A DNA stretch of 64,000 bases from Wenjunlia tyrosinilytica (GTDB lineage: Bacteria > Actinomycetota > Actinomycetes > Streptomycetales > Streptomycetaceae), in the NCBI RefSeq assembly GCF_014646055.1, contig NZ_BMMS01000009.1, forward strand, positions 1 through 64,000, written 5' to 3'. This document shows, piece after piece, positions 41,392 to 51,618 of this stretch; position 1 is the first letter of the stretch; each line of letters begins with the position of its first letter. The translations under genes and the position numbers were made by a program. The notes beneath the pieces were generated by a model. The model made no database searches, was not told where the DNA came from, and saw nothing but the letters and a program-made list of their open reading frames with translations.

Positions 41392-42839
41392 CACCACACC
41401 ACCGCCTGGAGTTCGCTGTACGCGTGCAGTCCGAACGAGCCCCCGTCCCGCCCCACCCCGCTGTCCTTGAACCCGCCGAACGGGGTCTCGGGGTGGCGCT
41501 GCACGGTGTTGATGCCGACATTGCCGCTGCGCAGCCGGGCGGCCAGCCGCCAGGCCCGGCCCGTGTCGGCCGAGAAGACGTAGTCGTGGAGGCCGTAGGC
41601 GGTGCCGTTGGCAATCGCAACGGCCTCGTCCTCGTCCTCGAACGGCATGGCGACGACCACCGGCCCGAAGATCTCCTCCTGGGCGACGGTCGCGCCGGGG
41701 GCCGCGTCGGCGACGAGCGTGGGCGCGACGTAGAAGCCCGGCTTGAGGTCGGGCCGGGTCCCACCGGTCACGATCCTCGCGCCCTGCTCGCGGGCGCCCG
41801 CGATGTACGCCTCGACGCGGTCGCGCTGCGCCGCGCTGATCAAGGGTCCGACGACCGTGCCGGAGCGCAGCGGGTCGCCGATCTCGAGCGCGGCGGCGTA
41901 GCGGCGCAGCCCTTCTACGACATCGGCGTAGACGCTTCGGTGGGCAAGGACACGAGTCGGAGCGGTACAGATCTGGCCGGAGTGGAACGCCCATGTGGAG
42001 CCCGCGCTCGCCACCGCGGTCCGCACATCGGCGTCCTCCAGGACGATCGCGGCGCCCTTGCCGCCGAGTTCGAGCAGGAGCCGTTTCATGGTCCGGCCGC
42101 CCGCCTCCGCGATCCTCTTGCCGACCGCGGTGGAGCCGGTGAAGCTGATCATGTCGACGCCCGCGGAGGCGACGAGCGCCTCGCCCGCGGCCGGTCCCGA
42201 GCCCGTGACCACGTTGAACACCCCGTCGGGCAGCCCCGCCTCCTGGAGGATCTCACCGAGCAGGAGGCACGAGAGGGGGTCCTGCGGGGCGGGTTTGGCG
42301 ACGACCGTGTTGCCCATGGCGAGCGCGGGGGCGATCTTCCCGGCGAGGTTGACGACGGGGAAGTTGTAGGACGTGATGCAGCCGACCACACCGACCGGGC
42401 GGCGGAGCGCGGCGGCGCCGATCAGGCCGCCGGGCGCGAGCGGGCCGGACCGCGCCGGCTGCGGCGGCAGCGGTATCGAGTCCGGCTCCAGTGCTCCCCG
42501 TGCGTACCGGCGGAACCTGTCAACAGCGGTTGGAAGCTGCATCGTCGACGTCACGCGGATGGTGGCACCGGTCTCGGCCTGGAGAAGGGGGGCGACTCCG
42601 GAGGCCCGTTCGCTCAGCAGGTCCGCGGTGCGGTCAAGGATCGCCGCCCGCTCGCGTGTGTCGGAGCGAGACCATGTCTCGTACGCGCGGCGGGCGGCGA
42701 GGACCGCCTCCTCCACCTCGGCCGGTGATGCCTCGGGGGCGTGGCCGACGACCTCCTCCGTCGCCGGGTTGACGACCGGGTAGCGGCCGGCCGGGGGTTC
42801 ACGCCACCGGCCGTCGATCCAGAGCCCGTGGTTCTCCAT
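41391..42839 (-). CDS. Aldehyde dehydrogenase family protein
   Basis: A 482-residue NAD(P)-dependent aldehyde dehydrogenase. NAD-binding FTGSTAVGKRI (about 225), general base Glu in LLLELGGKGAAIVLED, nucleophilic Cys in FHSGQICTAPTRV (about 285) and the C-terminal EIFGPVVVAMPFEDEDEA are all present. It is likely paired with the downstream zinc alcohol dehydrogenase. A role in side-chain oxidation of a steroid alcohol to an acid is possible but only inferred. Confidence 0.87.
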   Translation of the reverse strand: MENHGLWIDGRWREPPAGRYPVVNPATEEVVGHAPEASPAEVEEAVLAARRAYETWSRSDTRERAAILDRTADLLSERASGVAPLLQAETGATIRVTSTMQLPTAVDRFRRYARGALEPDSIPLPPQPARSGPLAPGGLIGAAALRRPVGVVGCITSYNFPVVNLAGKIAPALAMGNTVVAKPAPQDPLSCLLLGEILQEAGLPDGVFNVVTGSGPAAGEALVASAGVDMISFTGSTAVGKRIAEAGGRTMKRLLLELGGKGAAIVLEDADVRTAVASAGSTWAFHSGQICTAPTRVLAHRSVYADVVEGLRRYAAALEIGDPLRSGTVVGPLISAAQRDRVEAYIAGAREQGARIVTGGTRPDLKPGFYVAPTLVADAAPGATVAQEEIFGPVVVAMPFEDEDEAVAIANGTAYGLHDYVFSADTGRAWRLAARLRSGNVGINTVQRHPETPFGGFKDSGVGRDGGSFGLHAYSELQAVVW

Positions 42840-42910
42840 GACGCCTGCCTTCCGGTCCGAAGGTGCCCGCCCAGGGGTGCGGGTGCGAAGGTGCTCGGTT
42901 CAGGGGTGCT

Positions 42911-43696
42911 CTACGGGTGCTGGGAGGAGACCGCGACGACCTCGCCGGTCATGTAGGAGCTGTAGCCGCAGGCGAGGAAGACGATCACGTTGGCCACCTC
43001 CCACGGCTCGGCGGGGCGGCCGAACGCCTCGCGGGAGGCCAGCTCGGCCAGCAGTTCGTCACTGGTGACCCGGGCGAGGTTGGTGTGCATGGCGAGCGAG
43101 GGGGCCACCGCGTTGACCCGCACGCCGAACGGGGCGGCCTCGACGGCGGCGCAGCGCGTCAGCGCCATGACCCCGGCCTTGGCGGCGGCGTAGTGGGCCT
43201 GCCCTGCCTGCGCCCGCCAGCCGAGCACCGAGGCGTTGTTGACGATCACGCCGGTGCCGCGGGGCCGCATATGGCGCAGGGCGGCCCGGGTGCAGCGGAA
43301 GGTGCCGTTCAGCGTCACGTCGAGGACGGTGTGCCACTGCTCGTCGGTCATCTCGGCCAGGTGAGCGGTGCCGCCGAGACCGGCGTTGTTGACCAGGACG
43401 TCGAGGCCGCCGAGTTCAGCGGTGACCTCGGCGAACAGATGCCGTACCTGGTCCTCGTCGGTGACGTCGCAGGGGACGGCGACGGGCCGCTTGCCCATCA
43501 TCCGCTCCAGCTCGCCCGCCGCCTGCCCGAGACGCCGCTCGTGCCGGTCGCTGATGGCGACCACCGCGCCCTCCTCGGCGCAGCGCCTGGCGGTGGCGAA
43601 GCCGATACCGCTGCCCGCGGCGGCGGTGACCAGCACGGTCCGCCCGGCGAGCAGGCCGTGGGGCGGCTCGTGGTCGGGGCGTGTCCGCCCGCTCAC
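42911..43696 (-). CDS. ipdF: IpdF-like short-chain dehydrogenase
   Basis: A 261-residue SDR. It has the unusual cofactor motif VTAAAGSGIGFATARRC, NNAGLGGTAHL, NNASVLGWRAQAGQAHYAAAK with the catalytic Ser/Tyr/Lys, and the C-terminus SYMTGEVVAVSSQHP. These match IpdF (Rv3559c) of mycobacteria, which oxidises the 5-hydroxyl of the HIP-derived CoA thioester. The ATG overlaps the stop of the upstream acyl-CoA dehydrogenase gene (ATGA). It belongs to the operon starting at 45787 under site 10. Confidence 0.85.
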   Translation of the reverse strand: MSGRTRPDHEPPHGLLAGRTVLVTAAAGSGIGFATARRCAEEGAVVAISDRHERRLGQAAGELERMMGKRPVAVPCDVTDEDQVRHLFAEVTAELGGLDVLVNNAGLGGTAHLAEMTDEQWHTVLDVTLNGTFRCTRAALRHMRPRGTGVIVNNASVLGWRAQAGQAHYAAAKAGVMALTRCAAVEAAPFGVRVNAVAPSLAMHTNLARVTSDELLAELASREAFGRPAEPWEVANVIVFLACGYSSYMTGEVVAVSSQHP

Positions 43697-44871
43697 CGCG
43701 GCTCCCTGGGCAGGCCCAGGACGCGTTCGGCGATGATGGTGCGCTGGATCTCGTCCGAGCCGCCGTAGATGGTGTCCGCGCGGCTGAACAGGAACTGCCG
43801 CTGATCGGTGTCGAGTTCGTAGGGCAGTGCCCGGCCGACGGTGGCCTGCGCGCCGCGTACGGCCATGGCGAGTTCACCGAGACGCTGGTGCCAGCCGCCC
43901 CACAGCAGTTTCGCGGTGCTGGCAGCGCCCGGGTCCGCGGTACCCAGGGTCCGCAGGGCGTTGCACCGCATCACCTTCAGCTCCGCCCAGGCGCGCACGA
44001 CACGCTCGCGCAGCACGGGATCGTCCAGCGCCCCGCTGGCGCAGGCGAGTCGCACCACCCGGTCCAGCTCCCTGACGAAGCCGATCTGCTGGCCGAGGGT
44101 GGCCGCGCCCCGTTCGAAGGCCAGCAGTGACATGGCGACCTTCCAGCCCTCGCCCTCCTGCCCGACGCGGGCCTCGGCCCTGGCGCCGTCGAAGAACACC
44201 TCGTTGAACTCGGCCGTCCCCGTCAGCTGCCGGATCGGCCTGACCTCCACACCGGGCTGGTCCATGGGCACCAGCAGGAAGGACAGGCCGCGGTGGCGGT
44301 GGGAGCCGGGGGTGGTGCGGGCGAGGACGAAGCACCAGTCGGCCTCGTGGGCGAGCGAGGTCCACACCTTCTGCCCGGTGACGACGTACCGGGGCTCGCC
44401 CCCGGCGCCGTCACCGTCGCGGGCGGCGATCGTGCGCAGCGAGGCGAGATCGGAGCCGGCGCCGGGCTCGCTGTAGCCCTGGCACCACAGTTCCCGCCCG
44501 CGCGCGATGGGCGGCAGGAAGCGCTCGCGCTGCTCGGGGGTGCCATGGGCGACGAGGGTGGGGGCGAGGAGGTTCTCGCCGATGTGGCCGACGCGGGCCG
44601 GGGCGGCGGCGCGGGCGTACTCCTCGTTGAAGACGACCTGCTGGGTCAGCGGCACCCGGCGGTTGCCGTAGGACCCGTCCCAGGACAGGCCGATCCAGCC
44701 CGCCGCGCCCAACTCGCGCTCCCACTCCAGCCGTTCGCCCACACCGATGTGCCCGGTGCCGGGGCCGCCGAGCCCGCGCAGATGGGCGAACCGGCCGGTC
44801 AGTCGCTCCCGGAGCCATTGCGCGACCTCGGCGCGGAACGCCTCGTCCTCGGGCCCGAAACGGAAGTCCAT
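43693..44871 (-). CDS. Acyl-CoA dehydrogenase (steroid-cluster FadE type)
   Basis: A full-length 392-residue dehydrogenase: LSWDGSYGNRRVPLTQQVVF, the flavin/substrate motif CQGYSEPGAGSDLASLRT (about 130-147), VTGQKVWTSLAHEADWC and the C-terminal YGGSDEIQRTIIAERVLGLPR. It lies between the Rv3548c-like SDR and ipdF, a neighbourhood that resembles mycobacterial fadE genes of the KstR2 regulon. A partner subunit may be one of the other FadE proteins in the locus. Exact orthology was not determined. Confidence 0.8.
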   Translation of the reverse strand: MDFRFGPEDEAFRAEVAQWLRERLTGRFAHLRGLGGPGTGHIGVGERLEWERELGAAGWIGLSWDGSYGNRRVPLTQQVVFNEEYARAAAPARVGHIGENLLAPTLVAHGTPEQRERFLPPIARGRELWCQGYSEPGAGSDLASLRTIAARDGDGAGGEPRYVVTGQKVWTSLAHEADWCFVLARTTPGSHRHRGLSFLLVPMDQPGVEVRPIRQLTGTAEFNEVFFDGARAEARVGQEGEGWKVAMSLLAFERGAATLGQQIGFVRELDRVVRLACASGALDDPVLRERVVRAWAELKVMRCNALRTLGTADPGAASTAKLLWGGWHQRLGELAMAVRGAQATVGRALPYELDTDQRQFLFSRADTIYGGSDEIQRTIIAERVLGLPREPR

Positions 44872-44881
44872 CGCTCGCCCC

Positions 44882-45787
44882 CTAGGCGTTGGGCCGCTGG
44901 CCGTCGGCCGCCGCCTCGGCCATCGCCTCGAGCCGCTCCAGCATGGGCATGGGGTCGGTGCCGACGGTTCCGGGCAGGAAGGCCGCGATCTTCTCGGGGG
45001 TCCAGCCGCCGTCGGCGTACCCGGCGCGCAGTTCACGCGGCTGGGCCCATACGGCGATCTTCGGCCCGGCGACCGTGTAGACCTGCCCGGTGATCCGGCG
45101 TGCCGCGTCGGAGAGCAGGTAGACGACGAGGGCGGCGACGTCCTCGGGCTCGCCGATCTCGGTGAGCTCCATCGGCACATTGGCGGACATACGGGTACGG
45201 GCCACGGGGGCGACGCAGTTGGCGGTGACCCCGTACTTGTGCAGGCCGAGGGCCGCGCTGCGCACCAGCGAGATGATGCCGCCCTTGGCGGCGCTGTAGT
45301 TGGCCTGGCTGACGCTGCCCTGGTGATTGCCGCTGGTGAAGCCGATGAGGGTGCCGCCGCCCTGCTTGCGCATGAGGGCCGAGGCCGCACGGAAGACCGT
45401 GAACGTCCCCTTGAGATGGGTGGCGATGACCGGGTCCCACTCCTGCTCGGTCATGTTGAACAGCATCCGCTCGCGCAGGATGCCGGCCACGCACACGACG
45501 CCGTCGATCCGCCCGAAGGTCTCGACGGCGGTGCGGACGATGCGCTCCCCGCCCTCCATCGAGGAGACGTCGTCGGCGACGGCGACGGCCTCGCCGCCCG
45601 CGGCCCCGATCTCCTTGACGACGGCCGCGGCGATCTCACTGGTGGGTTCGCTGCCGTCGACGCCGACCCCGTAGTCGTTGACGACGACCCTCGCGCCGTG
45701 CGCGGCGGCGGCGAGCGCGACGGCCCGTCCGATGCCGCGGCCCGCGCCGGTCACCGCGATGGCCTTTCCCTGGAGGAAGCCGCTCAC
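44882..45787 (-). CDS. Short-chain dehydrogenase, Rv3548c-like
   Basis: A 301-residue SDR, longer than the classical form: TGAGRGIGRAVALAAAAHGA, NDYGVGVDGSEPTSEIA, a catalytic Ser in GFTSGNHQGSVSQ, YSAAKGG, and a 60-residue C-terminal extension (PKIAVWAQPRELRAGYADGG). Length and extension match Rv3548c of the mycobacterial KstR2 regulon. It starts at a GTG 20 bp from operator site 10 and leads an operon with fadE, ipdF and probably ALDH and ADH. Confidence 0.8.
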   Translation of the reverse strand: MSGFLQGKAIAVTGAGRGIGRAVALAAAAHGARVVVNDYGVGVDGSEPTSEIAAAVVKEIGAAGGEAVAVADDVSSMEGGERIVRTAVETFGRIDGVVCVAGILRERMLFNMTEQEWDPVIATHLKGTFTVFRAASALMRKQGGGTLIGFTSGNHQGSVSQANYSAAKGGIISLVRSAALGLHKYGVTANCVAPVARTRMSANVPMELTEIGEPEDVAALVVYLLSDAARRITGQVYTVAGPKIAVWAQPRELRAGYADGGWTPEKIAAFLPGTVGTDPMPMLERLEAMAEAAADGQRPNA

Positions 45788-45807
45788 GCCTTCACCTTCC
45801 CGCGTTT

Positions 45808-45822
45808 CTGACGGACCGTTAG
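45808..45822. promoter_or_regulatory. CTGAC-N5-GTTAG operator, site 10 (one mismatch)
   Basis: CTGAC-GGACC-GTTAG, in the 63-bp divergent region between the SDR (minus) and the cyclase-family gene (plus). Confidence 0.65.
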
Positions 45823-45850
45823 ATTCTAGGAACGCAGAAGGGATAACGCC

Positions 45851-46777
45851 ATGCCGCTGCCGCAGCAGTTCCACGACATCGCCGAGCGGGTCAACAACTG
45901 GGGGCGCTGGGGCCCCGAGGACGAGATCGGCACGCTGAACCTGATCACCGACGAGACCGTGCGGGCCGCCGCCGCGTGCGTGAGGACCGGCCGCCGCTTC
46001 CAACTGGCGCTCCCGCTGTGCCAGGACGGGGTGCAGACCGGAGTCGTTCCGGGCCGGGTCAATCCCCTGCACACGATGGTCGCGCTCAACCTCGAGATGT
46101 TCGGGCCGGACACGGTGGCCACCAGCGACGACGTCGTGACCATGGGCCTTCAGGCCGCCACCCACTGGGACGGGCTGGCGCACGTCTCGCACTCCGGCCG
46201 CCTCTACAACGGCCGCCCGGCCGACTCGGTGACCGCCCACGAGGGAGCGCGCTTCAGCGGAGTGGAGAAGGCGACCCGCGTCCTCTCCCGAGGGGTACTG
46301 CTGGACACGGCCCGGGCCGCGGGCGTCGAACGGCTGCCCGGTGACAAGGCGGTGGGCCCCGAGGAACTGTCGGCGGCCGAGGAGTTGGCGGGAACGAGGG
46401 TGCGGGCCGGGGACATCGTCCTGGTCCGCACCGGCCAGATTCAGGTCCTCCTCGCCGGGGACAAGCACGGCTACGCCCATCCGTCACCGGGCCTTTCGGT
46501 GCGCGCGCCCGAGTGGTTCCACGCCAGGGACGTGGCCGCGGTCGCCAATGACACCCTGACCTTCGAGATCTTCCCGCCCGAGATGGACGACCTGTGGATG
46601 CCGGTGCACGCCCTGCACCTCGTGGAGATGGGCATGCTCCAGGGACAGAACTGGAATCTGGAGGAACTGGCACTGGCCTGCGCCGACGACGGGGTCTACG
46701 AGTTCCTGCTGGCCGCGAACCCGGAGCCGTTCACCGGGGGGAGCGGAAGCCCGGTGGCGCCGGTGGCGGTCAAATAG
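45851..46777 (+). CDS. Cyclase-family metal hydrolase (kynurenine-formamidase-like fold)
   Basis: A 308-residue protein of the 'putative cyclase' family. The metal-site signature reads QAATHWDGLAHVSHSGRLYN near residues 99-118, in place of the classical HxGTHxDxPxH, and a second conserved block is GDIVLVRTGQ. Family members hydrolyse amides or lactones with a divalent metal. Sharing an operator with the Rv3548c-like SDR suggests a hydrolytic step on a steroid intermediate, which is inference only. It is followed by a repeat-rich non-coding stretch. Confidence 0.75.
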   Translation: MPLPQQFHDIAERVNNWGRWGPEDEIGTLNLITDETVRAAAACVRTGRRFQLALPLCQDGVQTGVVPGRVNPLHTMVALNLEMFGPDTVATSDDVVTMGLQAATHWDGLAHVSHSGRLYNGRPADSVTAHEGARFSGVEKATRVLSRGVLLDTARAAGVERLPGDKAVGPEELSAAEELAGTRVRAGDIVLVRTGQIQVLLAGDKHGYAHPSPGLSVRAPEWFHARDVAAVANDTLTFEIFPPEMDDLWMPVHALHLVEMGMLQGQNWNLEELALACADDGVYEFLLAANPEPFTGGSGSPVAPVAVK

Positions 46778-47160
46778 GCACCACCCGTGAGCGGCCATGC
46801 GAACATGGGAACAGTGCGGCCACGCGAGCGCCTGGCAGTGCGGCCACAGAACACGGGACAGGGCGGCCGCGCGAACAGGGGACAGGGCGGCCGCGCGAGG
46901 GCTGATGCCGGGTGGCGGGGAGCCGTGCACACCTCGAGCGCGGTACGGCACTCCACCACCCGGCTCCGGCGAGCTGCCCCGACCTTTGGACATCAAAGGC
47001 GCTGCGCCGTGCCGCGACCCGCACTCGCCGAGGACTTGGTTCTGCCACCCCTCGACGTCCCCTCGCAACGAACCGCTCAACCCCAGGGTGAACAGCCGCA
47101 CACGTCACGTCAACGGGCGTCCCGCAGACGGCCCGTTATGTACAGGAAAGCGACGGTCGG
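46778..47160. other. 383-bp non-coding stretch with tandem repeats
   Basis: The first 130 bases carry repeats of GGCCACGCGAG and GGCGGCCGCGCGA units; the rest shows no convincing gene, operator or terminator. It separates the convergent cyclase and ATPase genes. Frames across it lack ribosome sites and Streptomyces codon bias. Confidence 0.6.
46855..46902. repeat. Two copies of a roughly 24-bp repeat
   Basis: GGGACAGGGCGGCCGCGCGA occurs twice in succession, with related half-copies upstream from about 46814. Confidence 0.7.
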
Positions 47161-47652
47161 TCAGAGGCTCCAGGTGGCCGTGACCCTGCTGTCCAGCCCG
47201 GCGGCGCTGTTGATGAACGCGGGCGCGCCTGCCGCGAACGCCGCGGCGGTGCGGTCCACCTCGCACCAGATGCGCTTGCCGGCGCCGTCCGGATGCCAGC
47301 CCCAGCGGTCCGCCAGGCCGTCCACCAACTCCAGGCCGCGCCCGCCCGTCTCGTCCCGCTCGGCATGACGCGGCCTCGGCGGGCAGCCGCTCGCGTCGCA
47401 GACCTCGACCCGCACGGTGCCCTCCGGGCAGCCGGAGGGGGCATCGCCGAACAGCAGGCGCAGGACAGCCGGACAGCCGGTGTGCACAACGGCGTTGGTG
47501 ACCAGCTCGGAGATGATCAGGACCAGGGTCTCGGTGAACGGCTCATCGGGTCCGACCCCCGATCCCGCCAGGCGCGAACGCGCCCAGCGCCTCGCGCGGC
47601 CGACCTCGGCCGGGTCGGGTTCCACCGTCAACTGCTCCTGAAGAACCTGCAC
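47161..47652 (-). CDS. Anti-sigma-type ATP-binding protein (RsbW-like HATPase)
   Basis: A 163-residue HATPase_c_2 protein: ETLVLIISELVTNAVVHTG (the N box) near residue 50 and RGLELVDGLADRWGWHPDG (the G box). Streptomyces has dozens of such kinases, some acting as anti-sigma or anti-anti-sigma switches. It has no adjacent sigma or STAS gene here. The GTG at 47652 has only a weak ribosome site; an in-frame TTG nine codons on has AGGAG upstream and may be the true start. Confidence 0.8.
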   Translation of the reverse strand: MQVLQEQLTVEPDPAEVGRARRWARSRLAGSGVGPDEPFTETLVLIISELVTNAVVHTGCPAVLRLLFGDAPSGCPEGTVRVEVCDASGCPPRPRHAERDETGGRGLELVDGLADRWGWHPDGAGKRIWCEVDRTAAAFAAGAPAFINSAAGLDSRVTATWSL

Positions 47653-48077
47653 CGCTCACACCACCCGAACCTGCGGACACACAGCCCCACGCTTTCGCAG
47701 CGCTACCGAGAGTGACTCGCGCGGATCCAAGGATGATTGACGGACAGTCACCCCGACAAGCGCTTCGGGCCCATTCCGACGCGAAAGGCCGCGCGTGCCG
47801 CACACTGTGCGGCGCTCCTCGTCGAGCAGCATCGACCGGCAGCCCGCGTCCGCGGCACCACCGGGATGTTCATGCAGCCGAGCCCTTCGCACCCGATGGA
47901 GCGTACCGGCAATCGAGGCCACATCCAGCCCGTGACGAGTCACGCTACGGACACAACCGGATATCGGCGACCGATCATCGATTGGCGGGCCATTGGTGAC
48001 CGTCCGCAGCGGCCCACTGATCGATGTTGACTACATCCAGCCAACGGACAGTGACATCGACGCAACGAACATCGAAC

Positions 48078-48092
48078 TTGGTCCAAACCATT
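48078..48092. promoter_or_regulatory. DasR-type (dre-like) operator 1 of the chitinase
   Basis: TGGTCCAAACCA at 48079-48090 is close to the DasR responsive element and to the 12-bp repeats of Streptomyces chitinase promoters. It ends just before the -35 hexamer. Confidence 0.7.
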
Positions 48093-48120
48093 GACCAGTT
48101 TGGTCTAGTCCAACTACCGT
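48091..48120 (+). promoter_or_regulatory. Chitinase promoter
   Basis: TTGACC (48091-48096) and TACCGT (48115-48120) are 18 bp apart. The second DasR-type repeat lies between them, so bound repressor would block RNA polymerase. Confidence 0.6.
48101..48112. promoter_or_regulatory. DasR-type (dre-like) operator 2 of the chitinase
   Basis: TGGTCTAGTCCA differs by one base from the chitinase repeat TGGTCTAGACCA and lies between -35 and -10. Confidence 0.75.
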
Positions 48121-48185
48121 GACCGGGATTTCAGCCCCATCTCCTGACGCGGCGTCTCCTGCCGCCCCGCCCCCCAAGGAGAACG

Positions 48186-49475
<1,290 letters not shown>

Positions 49476-49506
49476 CCCTCACGGTCCCGGGGGCGCACAC
49501 CAGCCC

Positions 49507-50442
49507 TTACCGCCGCAGCGCGGCCGCGAGCGTCTCCTCGTTCGCGGCCGCGTCGGCGTACTGGGTGGCGTGCACCCAGGCCCGTTTGAGGAACAGATGC
49601 ACATCGGCCTCCCAGGTGAAACCCGTGCCGCCGTGGACCTGGAGGCAGTCGCGGGCGTTGCGCACGGCCGCCTCGTCGGCCAGGAGCTTGGCGGTGGCCG
49701 TGTCCACGGCGTCCCCGGTGACGGAGGCCGCGTAGACGGCGACCCTGGCGACCTCGGCCCGCCCCAGCATGTCGGCGCACAGGTGCTTGACCGCCTGGAA
49801 GGAGCCGATGGGCCGCCCGAACTGCTCGCGTTCACGGGCGTGGGCGACGGCCGACTCCAGAGTCCGCAGCGCGATACCGAGTTGGAGGGCCGCCGTCAGC
49901 AGGGCCCCTTGCCGCCGAAGCGTCCGCACGTCGGTGTCCAGGACTGCGAGGGATTCCATGGTGTGCGGCCCGCCCCGCACCCGGTACAGCGGGGTCAGCG
50001 GGTCGAGGCAGGGTTCGGGGACTGGGTCGAACGCCGCCGGGTCCGCCCGCCGTACCCGTTTCCCGTCGAGCACCAGCACCGCCTGCGCGTCCGCCAAGTG
50101 CTCTGCGAGCAGGGGCCTTCGGGTGGTGTCCACCACGGCGACCACGGCCTCGTCCAGGAGTCCGGCGGCGAGATGGGTGGCCACCAGCGGCCCCGGCAGC
50201 AGCGCCCGCCCGGCTTCCTCGAACACCAGGACCGCCTCCGGCAGCCCCAGTCCGGCGCCGCCCTCCGGCTCCGCAAGACGCATGGAGAACATCCCGGCCC
50301 CGGCGAGCTCCGCCCACAGCCCCCGGTCCAGGTCCTTCGCCTCGACCGCGGCCCTCAGCCGCTCACGTCCGAAGCGCCCGGCCAGCAGCTCGCGCGCACC
50401 GGCTCTCAGGGCCTGTTGCTCCTCGGTCAGCCGGAAGTCCAC
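49507..50442 (-). CDS. Short acyl-CoA dehydrogenase subunit
   Basis: A 311-residue protein, shorter than typical dehydrogenases (about 380). It has MRLAEPEGGAGLGLPEAVLV, the conserved [20 protein letters not shown] and VHGGTGFTWEADVHLFLKRA. The middle beta-domain is reduced to about 70 residues, as in the smaller subunits of the alpha2-beta2 steroid acyl-CoA dehydrogenases. It follows a full-length dehydrogenase gene in the same operon, its likely partner. The operator pair at 53720-53799 lies at the head of the operon. Confidence 0.8.
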   Translation of the reverse strand: MDFRLTEEQQALRAGARELLAGRFGRERLRAAVEAKDLDRGLWAELAGAGMFSMRLAEPEGGAGLGLPEAVLVFEEAGRALLPGPLVATHLAAGLLDEAVVAVVDTTRRPLLAEHLADAQAVLVLDGKRVRRADPAAFDPVPEPCLDPLTPLYRVRGGPHTMESLAVLDTDVRTLRRQGALLTAALQLGIALRTLESAVAHAREREQFGRPIGSFQAVKHLCADMLGRAEVARVAVYAASVTGDAVDTATAKLLADEAAVRNARDCLQVHGGTGFTWEADVHLFLKRAWVHATQYADAAANEETLAAALRR

Positions 50443-50469
50443 GCCCGGCCCCCTTCCTCGCCGTGCGTC

Positions 50470-51618
50470 TCACGGTCCTTTCGGCAGGCCGAGCAGCCGC
50501 TCGGCCACGATATTGCGCTGGATCTGCGAGGTACCGGCCGCGATCGTGTAGGAGAGCGAGGACAGCCGCTCATGCGTCCAGCGGTGCGCCGCCGAGAGCG
50601 AGCCGCGGCCCAGCACCTCGGCGGCGGCGTCGAACAGCTCCTGCCGGGCGTGCGAGTAGCGGAGTTTGAAGACCGAGCCGCCGAGTCCCGGCGAACCGTC
50701 GCCCGCGTGGGAGACATTCCACGCGATCAGCGACCACAGTGCCGAGAACTCGGCGGCCAGGCGGCCCAGCCGGCGCCTGACCACCGGATCGTCCCAGGCG
50801 CCGTTGGAGCGGGCCTGCGCCGCGACCTCGCCCAGAGTCCTGCGGCATGCCACCACCTCACCGGCGAAGGCGGTGCCGCGCTCGAACGACAGCGTCACCA
50901 TGGTCACCCGCCACCCGTCGTTCTCCGCGCCGAGCCGGTTGGCGACCGGCACCCGCACCTCGTCGAGGAACACCTGCGCGAACTCCGTCGATCCGGCCAG
51001 GGTGCGCAGCGGCCGCACGGTGACACCCGGGGCGTCCATGGGCATCGCGAGCCAGGTGATGCCCCGGTGCCCGGGCGCCTCGGGGTCGGTGCGCACCAGC
51101 AGTTCGCACCAGTCGGCCACCTCGGCGTGGGAGGTCCACAGCTTGCTGCCGGTGACCACATAGGTGTCGCCTTCGCGGACCGCCCTGGTGCGCAGGGAGG
51201 CGAGGTCCGAGCCCGCCTGCGGTTCGCTGAAGCCCTGGCACCACACCTGCTCGCCGCGCAGGATCGGCGGCAGCCAGCGCCGGCGCTGCTCGGCCGTGCC
51301 CTCGGCGGCGATCGTGGGGCCGGCGTGCAGGAGCCCGACGAAGTTGGCACCGACGTAGGGCGCTCCCGCCTTCTCCGTCTCCTCGAGGTGGATCAGGTGC
51401 TCGGCGGGTCCCGCCCCACGCCCGCCCACCTCCTTCGGCCAGTGGATGCCCGCGTATCCGGCGTCGTGGAGCATGCGCTGCCAGGCGCAGTCGTAGGCGC
51501 GCCGGCCGGGCCAGTCGCCGGGGTCGGGAGCGGGCGGCAGTTGGGGCAGGACATGGGCGAGCCACCGCCGCAGTTCGGCGCGGAACGCCTCCTCGGCCGG
51601 GGTCCGGCTCAGGTCCAT
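50470..51618 (-). CDS. Full-length acyl-CoA dehydrogenase subunit
   Basis: A 382-residue dehydrogenase with HWPKEVGGRGAGPAEHLIHL, CQGFSEPQAGSDLASLRTRA (about 125-144), VTGSKLWTSHAEVADWCELL and the C-terminal IAAGTSQIQRNIVAERLLGL. It probably forms a heteromer with the short subunit immediately downstream. Start and SDR stop share one base (TGATG). A side-chain dehydrogenation step is the likely role by analogy to FadE26-29 type pairs. Confidence 0.82.
   Translation of the reverse strand: MDLSRTPAEEAFRAELRRWLAHVLPQLPPAPDPGDWPGRRAYDCAWQRMLHDAGYAGIHWPKEVGGRGAGPAEHLIHLEETEKAGAPYVGANFVGLLHAGPTIAAEGTAEQRRRWLPPILRGEQVWCQGFSEPQAGSDLASLRTRAVREGDTYVVTGSKLWTSHAEVADWCELLVRTDPEAPGHRGITWLAMPMDAPGVTVRPLRTLAGSTEFAQVFLDEVRVPVANRLGAENDGWRVTMVTLSFERGTAFAGEVVACRRTLGEVAAQARSNGAWDDPVVRRRLGRLAAEFSALWSLIAWNVSHAGDGSPGLGGSVFKLRYSHARQELFDAAAEVLGRGSLSAAHRWTHERLSSLSYTIAAGTSQIQRNIVAERLLGLPKGP

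Larger units (their letters stand above)
47653..48185. other. 533-bp divergent region upstream of the chitinase
   Basis: Less GC-rich than its surroundings. It holds the chitinase promoter and operators at 48078-48120 (listed separately). A 97-codon TTG frame (47737-48030) lacks codon bias and is not called as a gene. Confidence 0.6.

Noticed and set aside
47737-47751. TTGAC-GGACA-GTCAC, a core match to the palindrome
   Set aside because: The outer bases of both arms differ and the neighbouring genes (ATPase, chitinase) have no link to the regulon; probably chance.
47737-48030. 97-codon TTG frame upstream of the chitinase
   Set aside because: Third-position GC is clearly lower than in neighbouring genes, the start is weak and no family is recognisable.
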